64,000 nt of DNA from Kutzneria chonburiensis (GCF_028622115.1 NZ_CP097263.1:4526001-4590000), one strand, 5' to 3'. Shown: positions 53,061 to 61,285, counted from the stretch's first letter. Program-made: numbers and translations. The notes: generated by a model not told the origin, from the sequence alone.

Positions 53061-54572
53061 TTACTCTTCGAGCGAAGCGCCGTCGGAGAACTGGGAGATG
53101 CGGAACACCACGAACTCGGCCGGCTTGACCGGCGCGATGCCCAGCTCCACGGTGAGGATGCCGGCGTCGCGGTTCTCCGGCGGGTTGTTCTCCTCGTCGC
53201 ACTTGACGAAGAACGCCTCGGCCGGCGTGCGGCCGAACAGCGCCCCGTCCCGCCACACCCGGCGCAGGAACATGGTGATGGTGCGCTTGACCGAGTCCCA
53301 CAGCTTCGGGTCGTTGGGCTCGAACACGACCCAGTTGGTGCCCTGGAGAATGGACTTCTCCACGTAGTTGAACAGCCGCCGCACGTTGAGGTAGCGCCAC
53401 TCCGGGTCGCTGGACAGCGTGCGCGCGCCCCACACCCGGATGCCCTGGCCCGGGAACGAGCGGATGCAGTTGACCGCGACCGGGTTGAGCGTGTCGTGCT
53501 CGCCCTTGGTGATGTTGAGCTCCAGCGTCACCGCACCGCGCACGACCTCGTTGGCCGGGGCCTTGTGCACGCCGCGGGTGCTGTCGTTGCGGGCCCAGAT
53601 GCCGGCCATGTGCCCGCTCGGCGGCACGAAGACCTGCTTGCCGGCCACCGGGTCGGCGACCTTGACCCACGGCCAGTACATGGCCGCGTACTTGGAGTCG
53701 TAGCCGGTGAAGTCCATCCGCCATTCCTTGACGCGCTGGGCGTTCAGGCCGGGCGGGGTGTCCAGGATGGCCACGCGGTCGGACATCAGCTCGCAGTGCG
53801 CGATCATGGCCAGCTGCACGGCCTTGACGTCGTCCAGCGAGATCTTGCCGTGCTGGTAGGCGGCCATCAGGTCGGGCACGCACAGCATGGTCACGTTGTC
53901 GATGGCCTCGAGGCCGCCGAAACCGGTGCGGTCGGCCGAGTTGCCGACGTAGTCGCCGGCCGACACCACCTCGGCGCCGCCCGCGGGCAGCGCGACCTCG
54001 CCGACCTGCGGCGCGGCGACCACGCGGCCGCCCTTGGTGTCCTCGACGGTGATCAGCTGGGACTGGGTCCGCACCACGGTGACGACGTTGTTGGCGCCGC
54101 GCTTGGTGGTGACGTTGTCGAAGGTCTCGACCGGCTGGCCGCCGCGCTTGACGACGAGCTTGAACGTGTCGTCGGCCGGCTCACCGGCCGGCTGCACCTC
54201 GACGCTGATGCCGGGCTCGGCGTTCTTGGCCGACACGGTCAGCGCGGCCCGGCCGTCCACCGAGGACGGCAGCTCGGCCACCGGCGCGGCGGTCTCGCCG
54301 CCGGCGGCCCCGCCGACGCGGACCACGTACGCGGTGCCGCCGCCGTTGAGGAAGTAGCCGTACACGGCGTGCGCGAGGTAGTAGCCCTCGACGAAGTCGC
54401 CGAACGAGCGCTTGAACTGGGTCCAGCTGGTGACCAGGACCGGCTCGTCGACCGGCCCCTTCTCGGCGAATCCGACGAAGGCGGCGACCGCGGTCCCGAC
54501 GGCCTCGATCGGCCGCGAGCCCGATGAGACTTCCTCCATGTACACGCCGGGCGCGAGGTAGCTGCTTGGCAT
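53061..54572 (-). CDS. Contractile tail sheath protein (Cis2-type)
   Basis: 503 residues. N-terminal YLAPGVYMEEVSSGSRPIEA and VAAFVGFAEKGPVDEPVLVTSWTQFKRSFG (in parts) and the C-terminal WRYLNVRRLFNYVEKSILQG ... NTPVDKPAEFVVF-like segment (KPAEFVVFRISQF) are typical of phage and eCIS sheaths. It forms the contractile outer cylinder. ATG 54572 follows GGGAGGGC. First gene of the minus-strand operon; only one sheath gene is present in the locus. Confidence 0.95.
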   Translation of the reverse strand: MPSSYLAPGVYMEEVSSGSRPIEAVGTAVAAFVGFAEKGPVDEPVLVTSWTQFKRSFGDFVEGYYLAHAVYGYFLNGGGTAYVVRVGGAAGGETAAPVAELPSSVDGRAALTVSAKNAEPGISVEVQPAGEPADDTFKLVVKRGGQPVETFDNVTTKRGANNVVTVVRTQSQLITVEDTKGGRVVAAPQVGEVALPAGGAEVVSAGDYVGNSADRTGFGGLEAIDNVTMLCVPDLMAAYQHGKISLDDVKAVQLAMIAHCELMSDRVAILDTPPGLNAQRVKEWRMDFTGYDSKYAAMYWPWVKVADPVAGKQVFVPPSGHMAGIWARNDSTRGVHKAPANEVVRGAVTLELNITKGEHDTLNPVAVNCIRSFPGQGIRVWGARTLSSDPEWRYLNVRRLFNYVEKSILQGTNWVVFEPNDPKLWDSVKRTITMFLRRVWRDGALFGRTPAEAFFVKCDEENNPPENRDAGILTVELGIAPVKPAEFVVFRISQFSDGASLEE

Positions 54573-54677
54573 CGGGCCCTCCCTGACAGACACTTGCGAC
54601 CACGACATCGTGACCAATCAAGGGCACAAGAGCCCAGTCACGGCGGGGCGGGACGAAGGGCGGCCGGGTCTGCCCCT

Positions 54678-54712
54678 AAGGGCGAATCGGCCGGGTCCGA
54701 AAGGACGCCTGT
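54678..54712 (+). promoter_or_regulatory. Two-block element B shared by two eCIS promoters
   Basis: AAGGGCGA at 54678 and AAGGACGCCTGT at 54701-54712, the counterpart of the element at 38421. First base 78 bp before the start codon of the cap-protein gene. It lies in the divergent promoter region of sheath and cap genes. Confidence 0.65.
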
Positions 54713-54755
54713 CCGCCACTGCGATCGCCGGCGTCCGACACGGACACTCGATCCC

Positions 54756-55316
54756 GTGATCCCAGGAGTCGACCAGGCGCTGCGCGACCTGCTGCGGAAA
54801 CGGCTGCCCGACGGTACCGCCGTCCTGCTCGCGGCGCAGACGGATTTGGGCGCAGACGACAAGCAGACCGCAGTCTCGCTGACCCTGTTCGGTCTGCGGG
54901 ACGACGCGCAGGGCCGGTCGGCCGGCCGTGACGACGTGCGGGGCGCGGACGGCCGGCTGCTCGGCCGGCAGGCGCCGACCCGTCGCTACGAACTGTCCTA
55001 TGTGGTGCAGGCGCACGCCGCCGACCCGGAGACCGAGCACGAGCTGCTCGGGCAGGCGCTGATCGCGCTGACCGACGAGGACACCGGCCTCGACGTGAAA
55101 CTGGGCGCGTCGATGCCGTGCGAGCTGGGTTTCCCGCCGCGGGCGTCGTTCGTCGTGACGGTCAACGCGGCCTACACGCCGCCGCTGGACACCGAGCTGG
55201 CGCCGCCGGCCGACGGCGTGCACCTGGGTGTGGCCAACACCGTGCGGCCCATGGTCGCGCCGACGAGCGGTCAGAAGAAGCAGTGGCCGCGCCGGCGGAT
55301 CGAGGAGACGTCATGA
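54756..55316 (+). CDS. Pvc16/DUF4255-type cap protein (Cis16-type)
   Basis: 186 residues, GTG start. IPGVDQALRDLLRKRLP at the start and RRYELSYVVQAHAADPETEHELLGQALIAL (in parts) match the Pvc16_N (DUF4255) domain, the tube-terminating cap of eCIS. First gene of the plus-strand operon; its stop overlaps the PAAR start (ATGA). The closing segment is basic (QKKQWPRRRIEE). Confidence 0.85.
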   Translation: MIPGVDQALRDLLRKRLPDGTAVLLAAQTDLGADDKQTAVSLTLFGLRDDAQGRSAGRDDVRGADGRLLGRQAPTRRYELSYVVQAHAADPETEHELLGQALIALTDEDTGLDVKLGASMPCELGFPPRASFVVTVNAAYTPPLDTELAPPADGVHLGVANTVRPMVAPTSGQKKQWPRRRIEETS

Positions 55317-55705
55317 GTTTCGGGGCCAAGCAAGGCGACCAGGTCGTCGGCACGGACACGCACATCGTGATGATCCCGTCGCCCGGCGGCCCGGTGCCGA
55401 CGCCGCTGCCGCACCCGTTCGCCGGCAAGATCACCGGCGGGTGCAGCACCAACGTGATGATCGGCGGCATGCCGGCGGCCACCGTGGGCAGCACGGCGAC
55501 CAACGCGCCGCCGCACATCCCGCAGGGCGGCCCGTTCCAGGTGCCGCCGACCAACCAGGGCACCGTCACCCAGGGCAGCTCGTCGGTGCTGATCAACAAC
55601 AAGCCGGCCGCCCGCATCGGGGATCCGGTGACCACCTGCAACGACCCAGCGCCGGCGCCGACCAGCTCCATCGTCGGCGCGGGCACCGTGATGATCGGCG
55701 GTTAG
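55313..55705 (+). CDS. PAAR-repeat spike tip (Cis10-type)
   Basis: 130 residues. The PAAR features P-x-P-x-P-H-P-F (VPTPLPHPFAGKI), STNVMIGGMPAATVGS, NAPPHIPQG, and SSSVLINNKPAARIGDPVTTC with a Cys and His set for one metal ion are all present. It sharpens the VgrG-like spike and can carry effectors. It lies between the cap gene and the candidate effector. Confidence 0.93.
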   Translation: MSFGAKQGDQVVGTDTHIVMIPSPGGPVPTPLPHPFAGKITGGCSTNVMIGGMPAATVGSTATNAPPHIPQGGPFQVPPTNQGTVTQGSSSVLINNKPAARIGDPVTTCNDPAPAPTSSIVGAGTVMIGG

Positions 55706-55709
55706 GCAC

Positions 55710-56171
55710 ATGACAGAACCGTGGGAACCGTTCAGCCACAGCGAGACCGTCGGCATGGTGTACCAGCACGACAACACCAGCTGCTGGGCCGCCGGCATCG
55801 CCATGCTGGCCGGCAGCGACCTGGACACCGTGCTCGGCGAGTACCGGGACGTGGCCATGACCTGGGAGCGGATCGAGCCGATCGCCCAGCAGTGGGGCGT
55901 GCACGAGGTCTACCCGGCCTGCGGCTGGCCGTCCTACTGGGTCACCGAGCTGTCCGACCACGGTCCACTGTGGATCGTGATCAAGCAGGGCGGCGGCCAC
56001 GTCAGCCATGCCGTCGTGCTGTACGGCATCTATTCCGACGGGACGACCGCCGGCACCTGGATGTACTACAACGACCCGATCCACGGCCCGCAGCAGCTGG
56101 ACTACACGACGTTCGAGAGCTCGTTCGAGCTGGGCGCCAACTCGCGCGCCAACATCTTCGCCACCCGCTAG
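55710..56171 (+). CDS. Papain-like cysteine protease, candidate eCIS effector
   Basis: 153 residues. Catalytic Cys in NTSCWAAGIAML (about 26-37), His in GGHVSHAVVLYGI (about 93-105) and Asn/Asp in YYNDPIHGPQQLDY, in the C39-like/AvrRpt2-type order Cys-His-Asn. No signal peptide. Immediately after the PAAR tip gene, the usual place for spike-borne cargo, so a protease effector or a processing enzyme is likely; the target is unknown. Confidence 0.75.
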   Translation: MTEPWEPFSHSETVGMVYQHDNTSCWAAGIAMLAGSDLDTVLGEYRDVAMTWERIEPIAQQWGVHEVYPACGWPSYWVTELSDHGPLWIVIKQGGGHVSHAVVLYGIYSDGTTAGTWMYYNDPIHGPQQLDYTTFESSFELGANSRANIFATR

Positions 56172-56181
56172 GAGAAATCCG

Positions 56182-56823
56182 ATGACCGACACCACACCCC
56201 AGGTCAGCCAGAGCGACTTCGAGCAGGCGCTGCAGGCCGACGAGTCCAACTTCGCCGTCTACAACGCGTCCGACCAGCTGGCCGGCACCGGCCCCGGCGA
56301 GGAGACGATCGGCGGCGACAGCCCCGTCGACACCATCGTCAACGTGGGCAAGACCGTGATCGACCTGCTGCACAACTCGGCCAGCATCAACGCGACCGAG
56401 TACGCCAACGCGGTGCCGGCCGGCGTCGACCCGATGACGCTGACCGGCTGGGCGTCGGAGCCGGGCAACATCTCCCGGCACTACAAGGCCTCCAGCGAGT
56501 GGTGGCGGGTGTGGCAGGCCGACTACGACTTCCAGGTCGGCATCTCCTACTACTACGGCGCCAGCCACAACGGCGTCGGGCGCTACCTCGACTACGTGGC
56601 CCCGTGGATCGCCGTCAACTACCTGCCGCCGGACTTCTCCGTCGACGTGCACGTGATCGTGCCGAACCACGCGATGAACCGCGGCGACGCCAACTCGGGG
56701 CCGATCGCGGCGCTGCCGATCCAGCTCAGCGTGACGCTGAACGGCTTCTTCTCGCACCTGGTCAGCTGGAGCCGGCACTACAACGCCGAGGTCGTGGGGA
56801 CGGGCGCCGGGTACTGGCACTGA
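56182..56823 (+). CDS. Unknown protein of the eCIS locus, possible cargo
   Basis: 213 residues. First 55 residues are polar and probably disordered; the remainder is a beta/alpha domain rich in Trp, Tyr and His (SEWWRVWQADYDFQVGISYYYG; WSRHYNAEVV). No signal peptide, membrane helix or known motif. AGGAGA before the ATG, 11 bp after the protease gene, so they form one operon. Co-occurrence with the protease suggests cargo or an immunity/chaperone partner; this is inference. Confidence 0.65.
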   Translation: MTDTTPQVSQSDFEQALQADESNFAVYNASDQLAGTGPGEETIGGDSPVDTIVNVGKTVIDLLHNSASINATEYANAVPAGVDPMTLTGWASEPGNISRHYKASSEWWRVWQADYDFQVGISYYYGASHNGVGRYLDYVAPWIAVNYLPPDFSVDVHVIVPNHAMNRGDANSGPIAALPIQLSVTLNGFFSHLVSWSRHYNAEVVGTGAGYWH

Positions 56824-56832
56824 ACCCGGACA

Positions 56833-56873
56833 GTGTTCGAGGGGGCGGCCGTCCGCGCCGCCCCCTCGAACAC
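56833..56873. terminator. Terminator of the plus-strand eCIS operon
   Basis: A perfect 17-bp stem (GTGTTCGAGGGGGCGGC and its complement) with a 7-nt loop, 10 bp after the stop; it also lies beyond the end of the convergent LuxR-type gene. Confidence 0.9.
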
Positions 56874-56888
56874 CGGCAGAACTACTTG

Positions 56889-57542
56889 TCAGATAAGGCC
56901 TTCACGCAGCGCGTAGGCCACGGCGTGCGGGCGGTTGCGCAGGTGGAAGCGGTTGGTGATGTCGTGCATGATCGCCTTCACGGTGCGCTGCGAGTAGCAG
57001 AGCTGCTCGGCGATCTCCTTGGTGGAGAAGCCTTCCGCCACCAGCCGCAGCACTTCGGTCTCCCGCGCGGAGGTGCCGCCCAGGTGCAGCCCCCGCGGTT
57101 CGAGCACGTTGCGCTGGAGCCGGGCGACCCGGTCCAGCAGCCGGCCGAGCAGGTCGGGCGGCAGCGCCCCCTCGCCGGTGTTCACGGCCTGAGCCAGGCG
57201 CACCAGCGCGTCGGCGCTGACCTCCGAGCGCCGGGCCACCGCGCAGACCCCGTTCTCCACCGCGGTGAGGATCTCGTTGTCGTCGATCTGCCCGGCGATC
57301 AGCGCCACCTTGGTGTGGCCGCCGCACTGCAGCGTGCGCAGCAGCTTCACGGCGTGGTCGTCGAGCCGGTCGGCGACCACGAAGACCACCGCCGATCTCG
57401 CCTCCGCGTGGTCCTCGTCGACCAGGCGGACCTCCGGCCTGGTGCGCAGCGTGACGGCAACCCCTCCCTGGAGGATCGGATCCGTGGCCCGCACCAACAC
57501 CGGGACCCGGGTCAGCGTGGTTGCCGCCGTGTCAAGTTCCAT
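56889..57542 (-). CDS. LuxR-family regulator with degenerate receiver domain
   Basis: 217 residues. A receiver-like N-terminal domain (about 12-120) keeps a hydrophobic core (VVFVVADRLDD) but lacks the usual acidic pair near the N-terminus. A C-terminal LuxR HTH follows (SARETEVLRLVAEGFSTKEI ... RTVKAIMHDITNRFHLRNR, about 148-205). ATG 57542 is chosen for AGGAGA upstream. Convergent with the eCIS cap operon and next to the ECF-type sigma gene, so a role in controlling this locus is likely. Confidence 0.85.
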   Translation of the reverse strand: MELDTAATTLTRVPVLVRATDPILQGGVAVTLRTRPEVRLVDEDHAEARSAVVFVVADRLDDHAVKLLRTLQCGGHTKVALIAGQIDDNEILTAVENGVCAVARRSEVSADALVRLAQAVNTGEGALPPDLLGRLLDRVARLQRNVLEPRGLHLGGTSARETEVLRLVAEGFSTKEIAEQLCYSQRTVKAIMHDITNRFHLRNRPHAVAYALREGLI

Positions 57543-57665
57543 CTCGCCTGTCTCCTTCGGCTGTGGAGTGCGGACGCTCACAGGAGTGAGCACCCGAAGC
57601 TGGGAGACCTGGGAGGATCGAGGAACAACAACTTTTTCCGGGAAAATTTCTGCGACTTCTCTGCG

Positions 57666-59138
57666 TCACGAGATGACGGTCCATCGTGCACTCACGGTAA
57701 CGGTCTGGCCGCCGGTGGCGGTGAAGGTCAGCGTGGCCCCGCCGGAGCTGTCGAACGTGGTCAGCACCACGGAGACCGTCACCGACCCGTTCGCCGCCAG
57801 CGACCCACTGCCGGGCGAGACCGTGACATGCGGGTTGGAGCTGCTGACGCTCCAGCTGAGCGGTCCCCCCTTCGAGGTGATCGTGACGGCGGCCTTGCCC
57901 GGGTCGAGGTTGATCTCACGCGGCGTGACGTTGAGCGCGCCCCGGGGGACGCTGCTCGACGACGGCGGGGTGGTCGTGGTGGTCGTCGTGCTGGTGGTCG
58001 TAGTCGTCGTCCTGGTTGTTGTCGTCGTCGTGACGCCCCCGGTCGTCCGCGGCGGTGCGACGACGTTCGACGTGGTGGTCGAGGTGGTGGTCGTCGGCCC
58101 GTCCGTGGTGGTGACGGTGGTGGTCGTCTCCCCGGTCGTGGTGAAAGGTGGTGGCAGGGACGGCGTCGGCGTGAACTCCGACGGTGGCAGGGCCTCGCGC
58201 TGGTCGGCCTGGATCGGCGCCAGGAAGGTGTACGCGCCGAGCACGACGATGCCGGCGCTGACCGCGGCGATCGTCACCCACGGCGGCCGGCGCCACAGCT
58301 CGTTGCCGTTCGGGAAGCCGTTGCGCCGGAACTTCCCGGCCCGGTCGGCCAGGTCGCGCCGATAGGCGACCAGCTCGGGGTTCTCGATCTCGCCGCTGGT
58401 CCGGTCGAGCAGCTCGCCGGCCACCGCGAACAGCGGCAGCAGGGCCAGCAGCGCCTTGGCGTTGACCCGGCGGCGCTTGTTCTCGCCGCAGGTCTCGCAG
58501 TTCTCGATGTGCCGGGCGATCCGCTTGCGCAGCAACGGAGTCAGCACGCCGTCCCAGCCGTGCAGCAGGTCGTCGAGCACCGCGCAGGCCTCGCGGCCGG
58601 TGCGGGCGATGATCAGCGCGGCCAGCGACTTCTCGAACTGCTGGCGGGCCCGCGACAGCAGCGCGTTGGCGTGGTTGGCCGTGACGCCCAGCGCCAGGGC
58701 CAGGTCCGGGCCGTTCAGGCCGTGCGTGCCGGCGAGCTGGAGGATCTCCCGCTCGCTCGGGTTGAGGCCCTCGACGGTGTCGCGGACCAGCCGGCGCATC
58801 TCGTCCAGGCGCAGCCCGGTGTCCACGTCCTCGCCGGCCGCCGGCAGGTCGCCGGCCTCCTCCAGCGCGACCAGCCGGCGGTGGCTGCGCCGGCGCCGGT
58901 GGCACTCGTTGCGGGCGATCGCGTACAGCCAGGGGCGCAGCCGTTCCGGGTCGCGCAGCTGGGACACGCGTTCGGCCGCGACGATGAGGGTGTCGTGCAG
59001 GACGTCGGCGGCCGCCTCACGGTCCTGCAACTGGGAAACACAATAGGTGTAGAGGGGGTCGGCGTACCGCTGGTAGAGCTCGGCCCACCCCTGTCGGTCG
59101 CCTTCGACAATGGCGCCGACCAGCTGCGCGTCCTGCAC
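57666..59138 (-). CDS. ECF-type sigma factor fused to zinc-finger, membrane helix and extracellular domain
   Basis: 490 residues. Sigma region 2 (about 10-85, DPLYTYCVSQLQDREAAADV ... LRPWLYAIARNECHRRRR) and region 4 (about 125-185, LNPSEREILQLAGTHGLN ... NHANALLSRAR). A HxxxCxxC motif HIENCETC (about 208-215), the zinc anti-sigma signature, precedes a membrane helix (about 284-304), a Thr-rich linker of about 60 residues and an extracellular BACON/Ig-like domain (about 395-490). This is a self-inhibited, membrane-tethered sigma factor design. Target promoters unknown; adjacent LuxR and eCIS genes are candidates. Confidence 0.85.
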   Translation of the reverse strand: MQDAQLVGAIVEGDRQGWAELYQRYADPLYTYCVSQLQDREAAADVLHDTLIVAAERVSQLRDPERLRPWLYAIARNECHRRRRSHRRLVALEEAGDLPAAGEDVDTGLRLDEMRRLVRDTVEGLNPSEREILQLAGTHGLNGPDLALALGVTANHANALLSRARQQFEKSLAALIIARTGREACAVLDDLLHGWDGVLTPLLRKRIARHIENCETCGENKRRRVNAKALLALLPLFAVAGELLDRTSGEIENPELVAYRRDLADRAGKFRRNGFPNGNELWRRPPWVTIAAVSAGIVVLGAYTFLAPIQADQREALPPSEFTPTPSLPPPFTTTGETTTTVTTTDGPTTTTSTTTSNVVAPPRTTGGVTTTTTTRTTTTTTSTTTTTTTPPSSSSVPRGALNVTPREINLDPGKAAVTITSKGGPLSWSVSSSNPHVTVSPGSGSLAANGSVTVSVVLTTFDSSGGATLTFTATGGQTVTVSARWTVIS

Positions 59139-59207
59139 AATGTAGAACCGTAGGGGCGAAACGCGGGATTGACGATCAGCCGGGCGGCCCCATCGAATGC
59201 GGCCGAA

Positions 59208-59228
59208 TCGCCGTTAGGGAAATCCCTA
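59208..59228. promoter_or_regulatory. Palindrome upstream of the sigma factor gene
   Basis: TAGGGA-AA-TCCCTA (within the 150-bp gap 59139-59288), followed by TATAC; on the minus strand TATAGG could act as a -10. Weak evidence for an operator/promoter of the sigma gene. Confidence 0.3.
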
Positions 59229-59288
59229 TACAACTGTCTAAGGGTCTCCTCAGAGCGACACGCCCGTTGCCAAAACGTTGTTCAACGT

Positions 59289-59945
59289 CTACGCGGTCAC
59301 CAGACCGGTGCGCCAGGCCCATGCGGCAATCTCCACCCGATTTCGGGCACCGATCTTCTGCTGAACCGAGGCCAGATGTGTCTTGACCGTGGACAGCGAC
59401 AGGAACAGGGCCGCGGCGATCTCGGTGTTGGTCAGGCCGCGGGCCACCTCGCGGACCACGTCCTGCTCCCGTTGGGTCAACAGGTCCAGCTCGACGCCGG
59501 GCCCGGTTTCCGCCGTTGGACGGGTGAAGTGCGCCAGCATCCGGAGGGTGATCTGCGGCGAGATCAGCGCGTTGCCGGCGGCCGCCGCGCGGACGGCCTC
59601 GACCAGCAGCGCCGGCCCGGCGTCCTTGAGCAGGAAACCGCAGGCCCCGTTCTCCAGGGCCGCGTAGACGTACTCGTCGAGGTCGAATGTTGTCACCACA
59701 ACTACTTTCACCGGATCGGCGACACCGCGCCCGGCGAGCTGCCTGGTCACCTCGAGACCGTCGATCCCGGGCATGCGGATGTCGACCAGGCACACGTCCG
59801 GCCGCAGCTCGCGCGCCCTGGCCACGGCCGTGACACCGTCCGGCACGTCGGCCACCACCTCGATGTCCGGCTGGTTCTCCAGGATCATCCGGAACCCGAC
59901 CCGGACCATCTCCTGGTCGTCGGCGATCAACACCCGGACCGTCAC
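59289..59945 (-). CDS. NarL/FixJ-type response regulator
   Basis: 218 residues. Receiver: acidic pair in IADDQEMV, phosphoacceptor Asp in CLVDIRMPG (about 55) and Lys in FLLKDAG. LuxR HTH at the C-terminus (LTQREQDVVREVARGLTNTE ... STVKTHLASVQQKIGARNR). GTG 59945 overlaps the histidine kinase stop (GTGA). Likely controls the divergent ABC transporter. Confidence 0.93.
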   Translation of the reverse strand: MTVRVLIADDQEMVRVGFRMILENQPDIEVVADVPDGVTAVARARELRPDVCLVDIRMPGIDGLEVTRQLAGRGVADPVKVVVVTTFDLDEYVYAALENGACGFLLKDAGPALLVEAVRAAAAGNALISPQITLRMLAHFTRPTAETGPGVELDLLTQREQDVVREVARGLTNTEIAAALFLSLSTVKTHLASVQQKIGARNRVEIAAWAWRTGLVTA

Positions 59946-61120
59946 GCCTCGATCCCTCCCCATGGCAGCTCGGCCAGCACCTGCCAGCCGCCGCCCACCT
60001 CGCCCGCCGAGAACAGGCCGCCGAGCAGCTCCACCCGTTCTCTCATACCGACCAGACCGTAGCCACCCGACCCGCCGATCGGCACGACCCGGCCGCCCTT
60101 GCCGTCGTCCTTCACCCGCAGCCGCAGTGTCTCCGGCGTGCTGGTCAGCTCCACGGACACGTCGGTCGGGTCGTTGGCGTGCTTGTGCACGTTGGTCAGC
60201 GACTCCTGGACCAGCCGCAGCACCGTCCGCCCGACCTCCTGCGGCACCGAGTCGGGCAGCTGCATCAGCAGCCGGGCCGGGATGCCGGCCTGCTGGGCCC
60301 GGTCGACGGCGGCCCGCACGTCGGCGTGCAGATCGGTGGTGGCGGTGTAGAGCGGCTCGCTTTCCCGCAGCGTGCCGACCAGCCGGCGCATGGCGGCCAG
60401 CGCGTCGGTGCCGGAGTTGACGATGCCGGGGAGCAGCCGGTGCGCGGCCATCGGGTCGTTGTCCGAGACGACCATCGCCGCCTGGGCCTGCACGACCATG
60501 CCGGTCACGTGGTGGGCGACGACGTCGTGCAGCTCGCGGGCCAGTTCCACCCGCTCGGCCCGCTGCGCGTCGGTGATGGCGGCGGTCAGCTCGCGCCGCC
60601 GCATGCCGGCCCGGGCCCGGAAGTAGATCGCCACCATGACCGCGACGCCGACCACCGCAACGCACAGCGCGAAGTTGAGCCGCAGCTCCGAGGAGTACAG
60701 GTTGACGGCGTCCCGGTAGACCAGGGCGAACGTGGCCGAGATGCACAGCAGGGCCACCTCGAACGCGGCGGCGCCGGGCTCGCTGTCGTACACCACCCAC
60801 ATGATGATGATCAGGAACGCCACGGTCTCGGCCGGCGTGAGCGGGCTCAGGAACGTCGGCTCGGAGACGTGGTAGGCCCGGGCGTACACCGTGCCGCAGC
60901 CGGCCGCGATGGTGGCCAGCACCACCGCCGCCACTGGGCGCTTGACGCAGATCACCGCGGCCACGCAGGTCAGCAGGATGAACGGCTGCATGCCCACCGT
61001 GGTCAGCCGCGCGAAGCGGTAGTACAGCGGCAGGGTCTGGAACAGCCACAACGCGGCCAGGCCGAGCGCGATGAACAGGGGCGCGCGCAGCGCGGTCAGC
61101 ATCCGGTCCACGAAGGACAC
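59942..61120 (-). CDS. Sensor histidine kinase (NarX/DesK type)
   Basis: 392 residues, GTG start. Five to six membrane helices in the first 175 residues, then a dimerisation/phosphoacceptor helix ELARELHDVVAHHVTGM with the H-box His near 196, and an HATPase domain with VQESLTNVHKHAND, DDGKGG and GYGLVGMRERVELLGG (G boxes). No large extracytoplasmic sensor, so an intramembrane-sensing kinase is likely. Divergent from the ABC transporter. Confidence 0.92.
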   Translation of the reverse strand: MSFVDRMLTALRAPLFIALGLAALWLFQTLPLYYRFARLTTVGMQPFILLTCVAAVICVKRPVAAVVLATIAAGCGTVYARAYHVSEPTFLSPLTPAETVAFLIIIMWVVYDSEPGAAAFEVALLCISATFALVYRDAVNLYSSELRLNFALCVAVVGVAVMVAIYFRARAGMRRRELTAAITDAQRAERVELARELHDVVAHHVTGMVVQAQAAMVVSDNDPMAAHRLLPGIVNSGTDALAAMRRLVGTLRESEPLYTATTDLHADVRAAVDRAQQAGIPARLLMQLPDSVPQEVGRTVLRLVQESLTNVHKHANDPTDVSVELTSTPETLRLRVKDDGKGGRVVPIGGSGGYGLVGMRERVELLGGLFSAGEVGGGWQVLAELPWGGIEA

Positions 61121-61144
61121 AGTACGGCCGGTCGACCGGCTCCG

Positions 61145-61225
61145 ACCTCGGCCGACCGGCTCGGCGCGGCATCGGTCATTCGGCCGATGGACGGCCGAGG
61201 TTGCGTGCCGCGCGGCCGAGGTGGC
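61145..61225. promoter_or_regulatory. Repeated CGGCCGAGGT boxes in divergent promoter
   Basis: CGGCCGAGGT-T/G-GC occurs at 61192-61204 and 61213-61225 (21-bp period, two helical turns) and inverted as ACCTCGGCCG at 61145-61154, in the 165-bp gap between the kinase and ABC genes. The spacing suits paired response-regulator binding; inference. Confidence 0.45.
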
Positions 61226-61285
61226 CGGCGGTCGATCTCCGGCACCGTCTCACCCCGACAGCTGAGGATCTTTCAGGAGGCGACG

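Noticed and set aside
37072-56823. A prophage or type VI secretion system
   Set aside because: No integrase, terminase, portal, capsid or lysis genes, and no TssB/C pair or TssJLM membrane genes; LysM hub, DUF4157 and Pvc16-type genes fit an eCIS.
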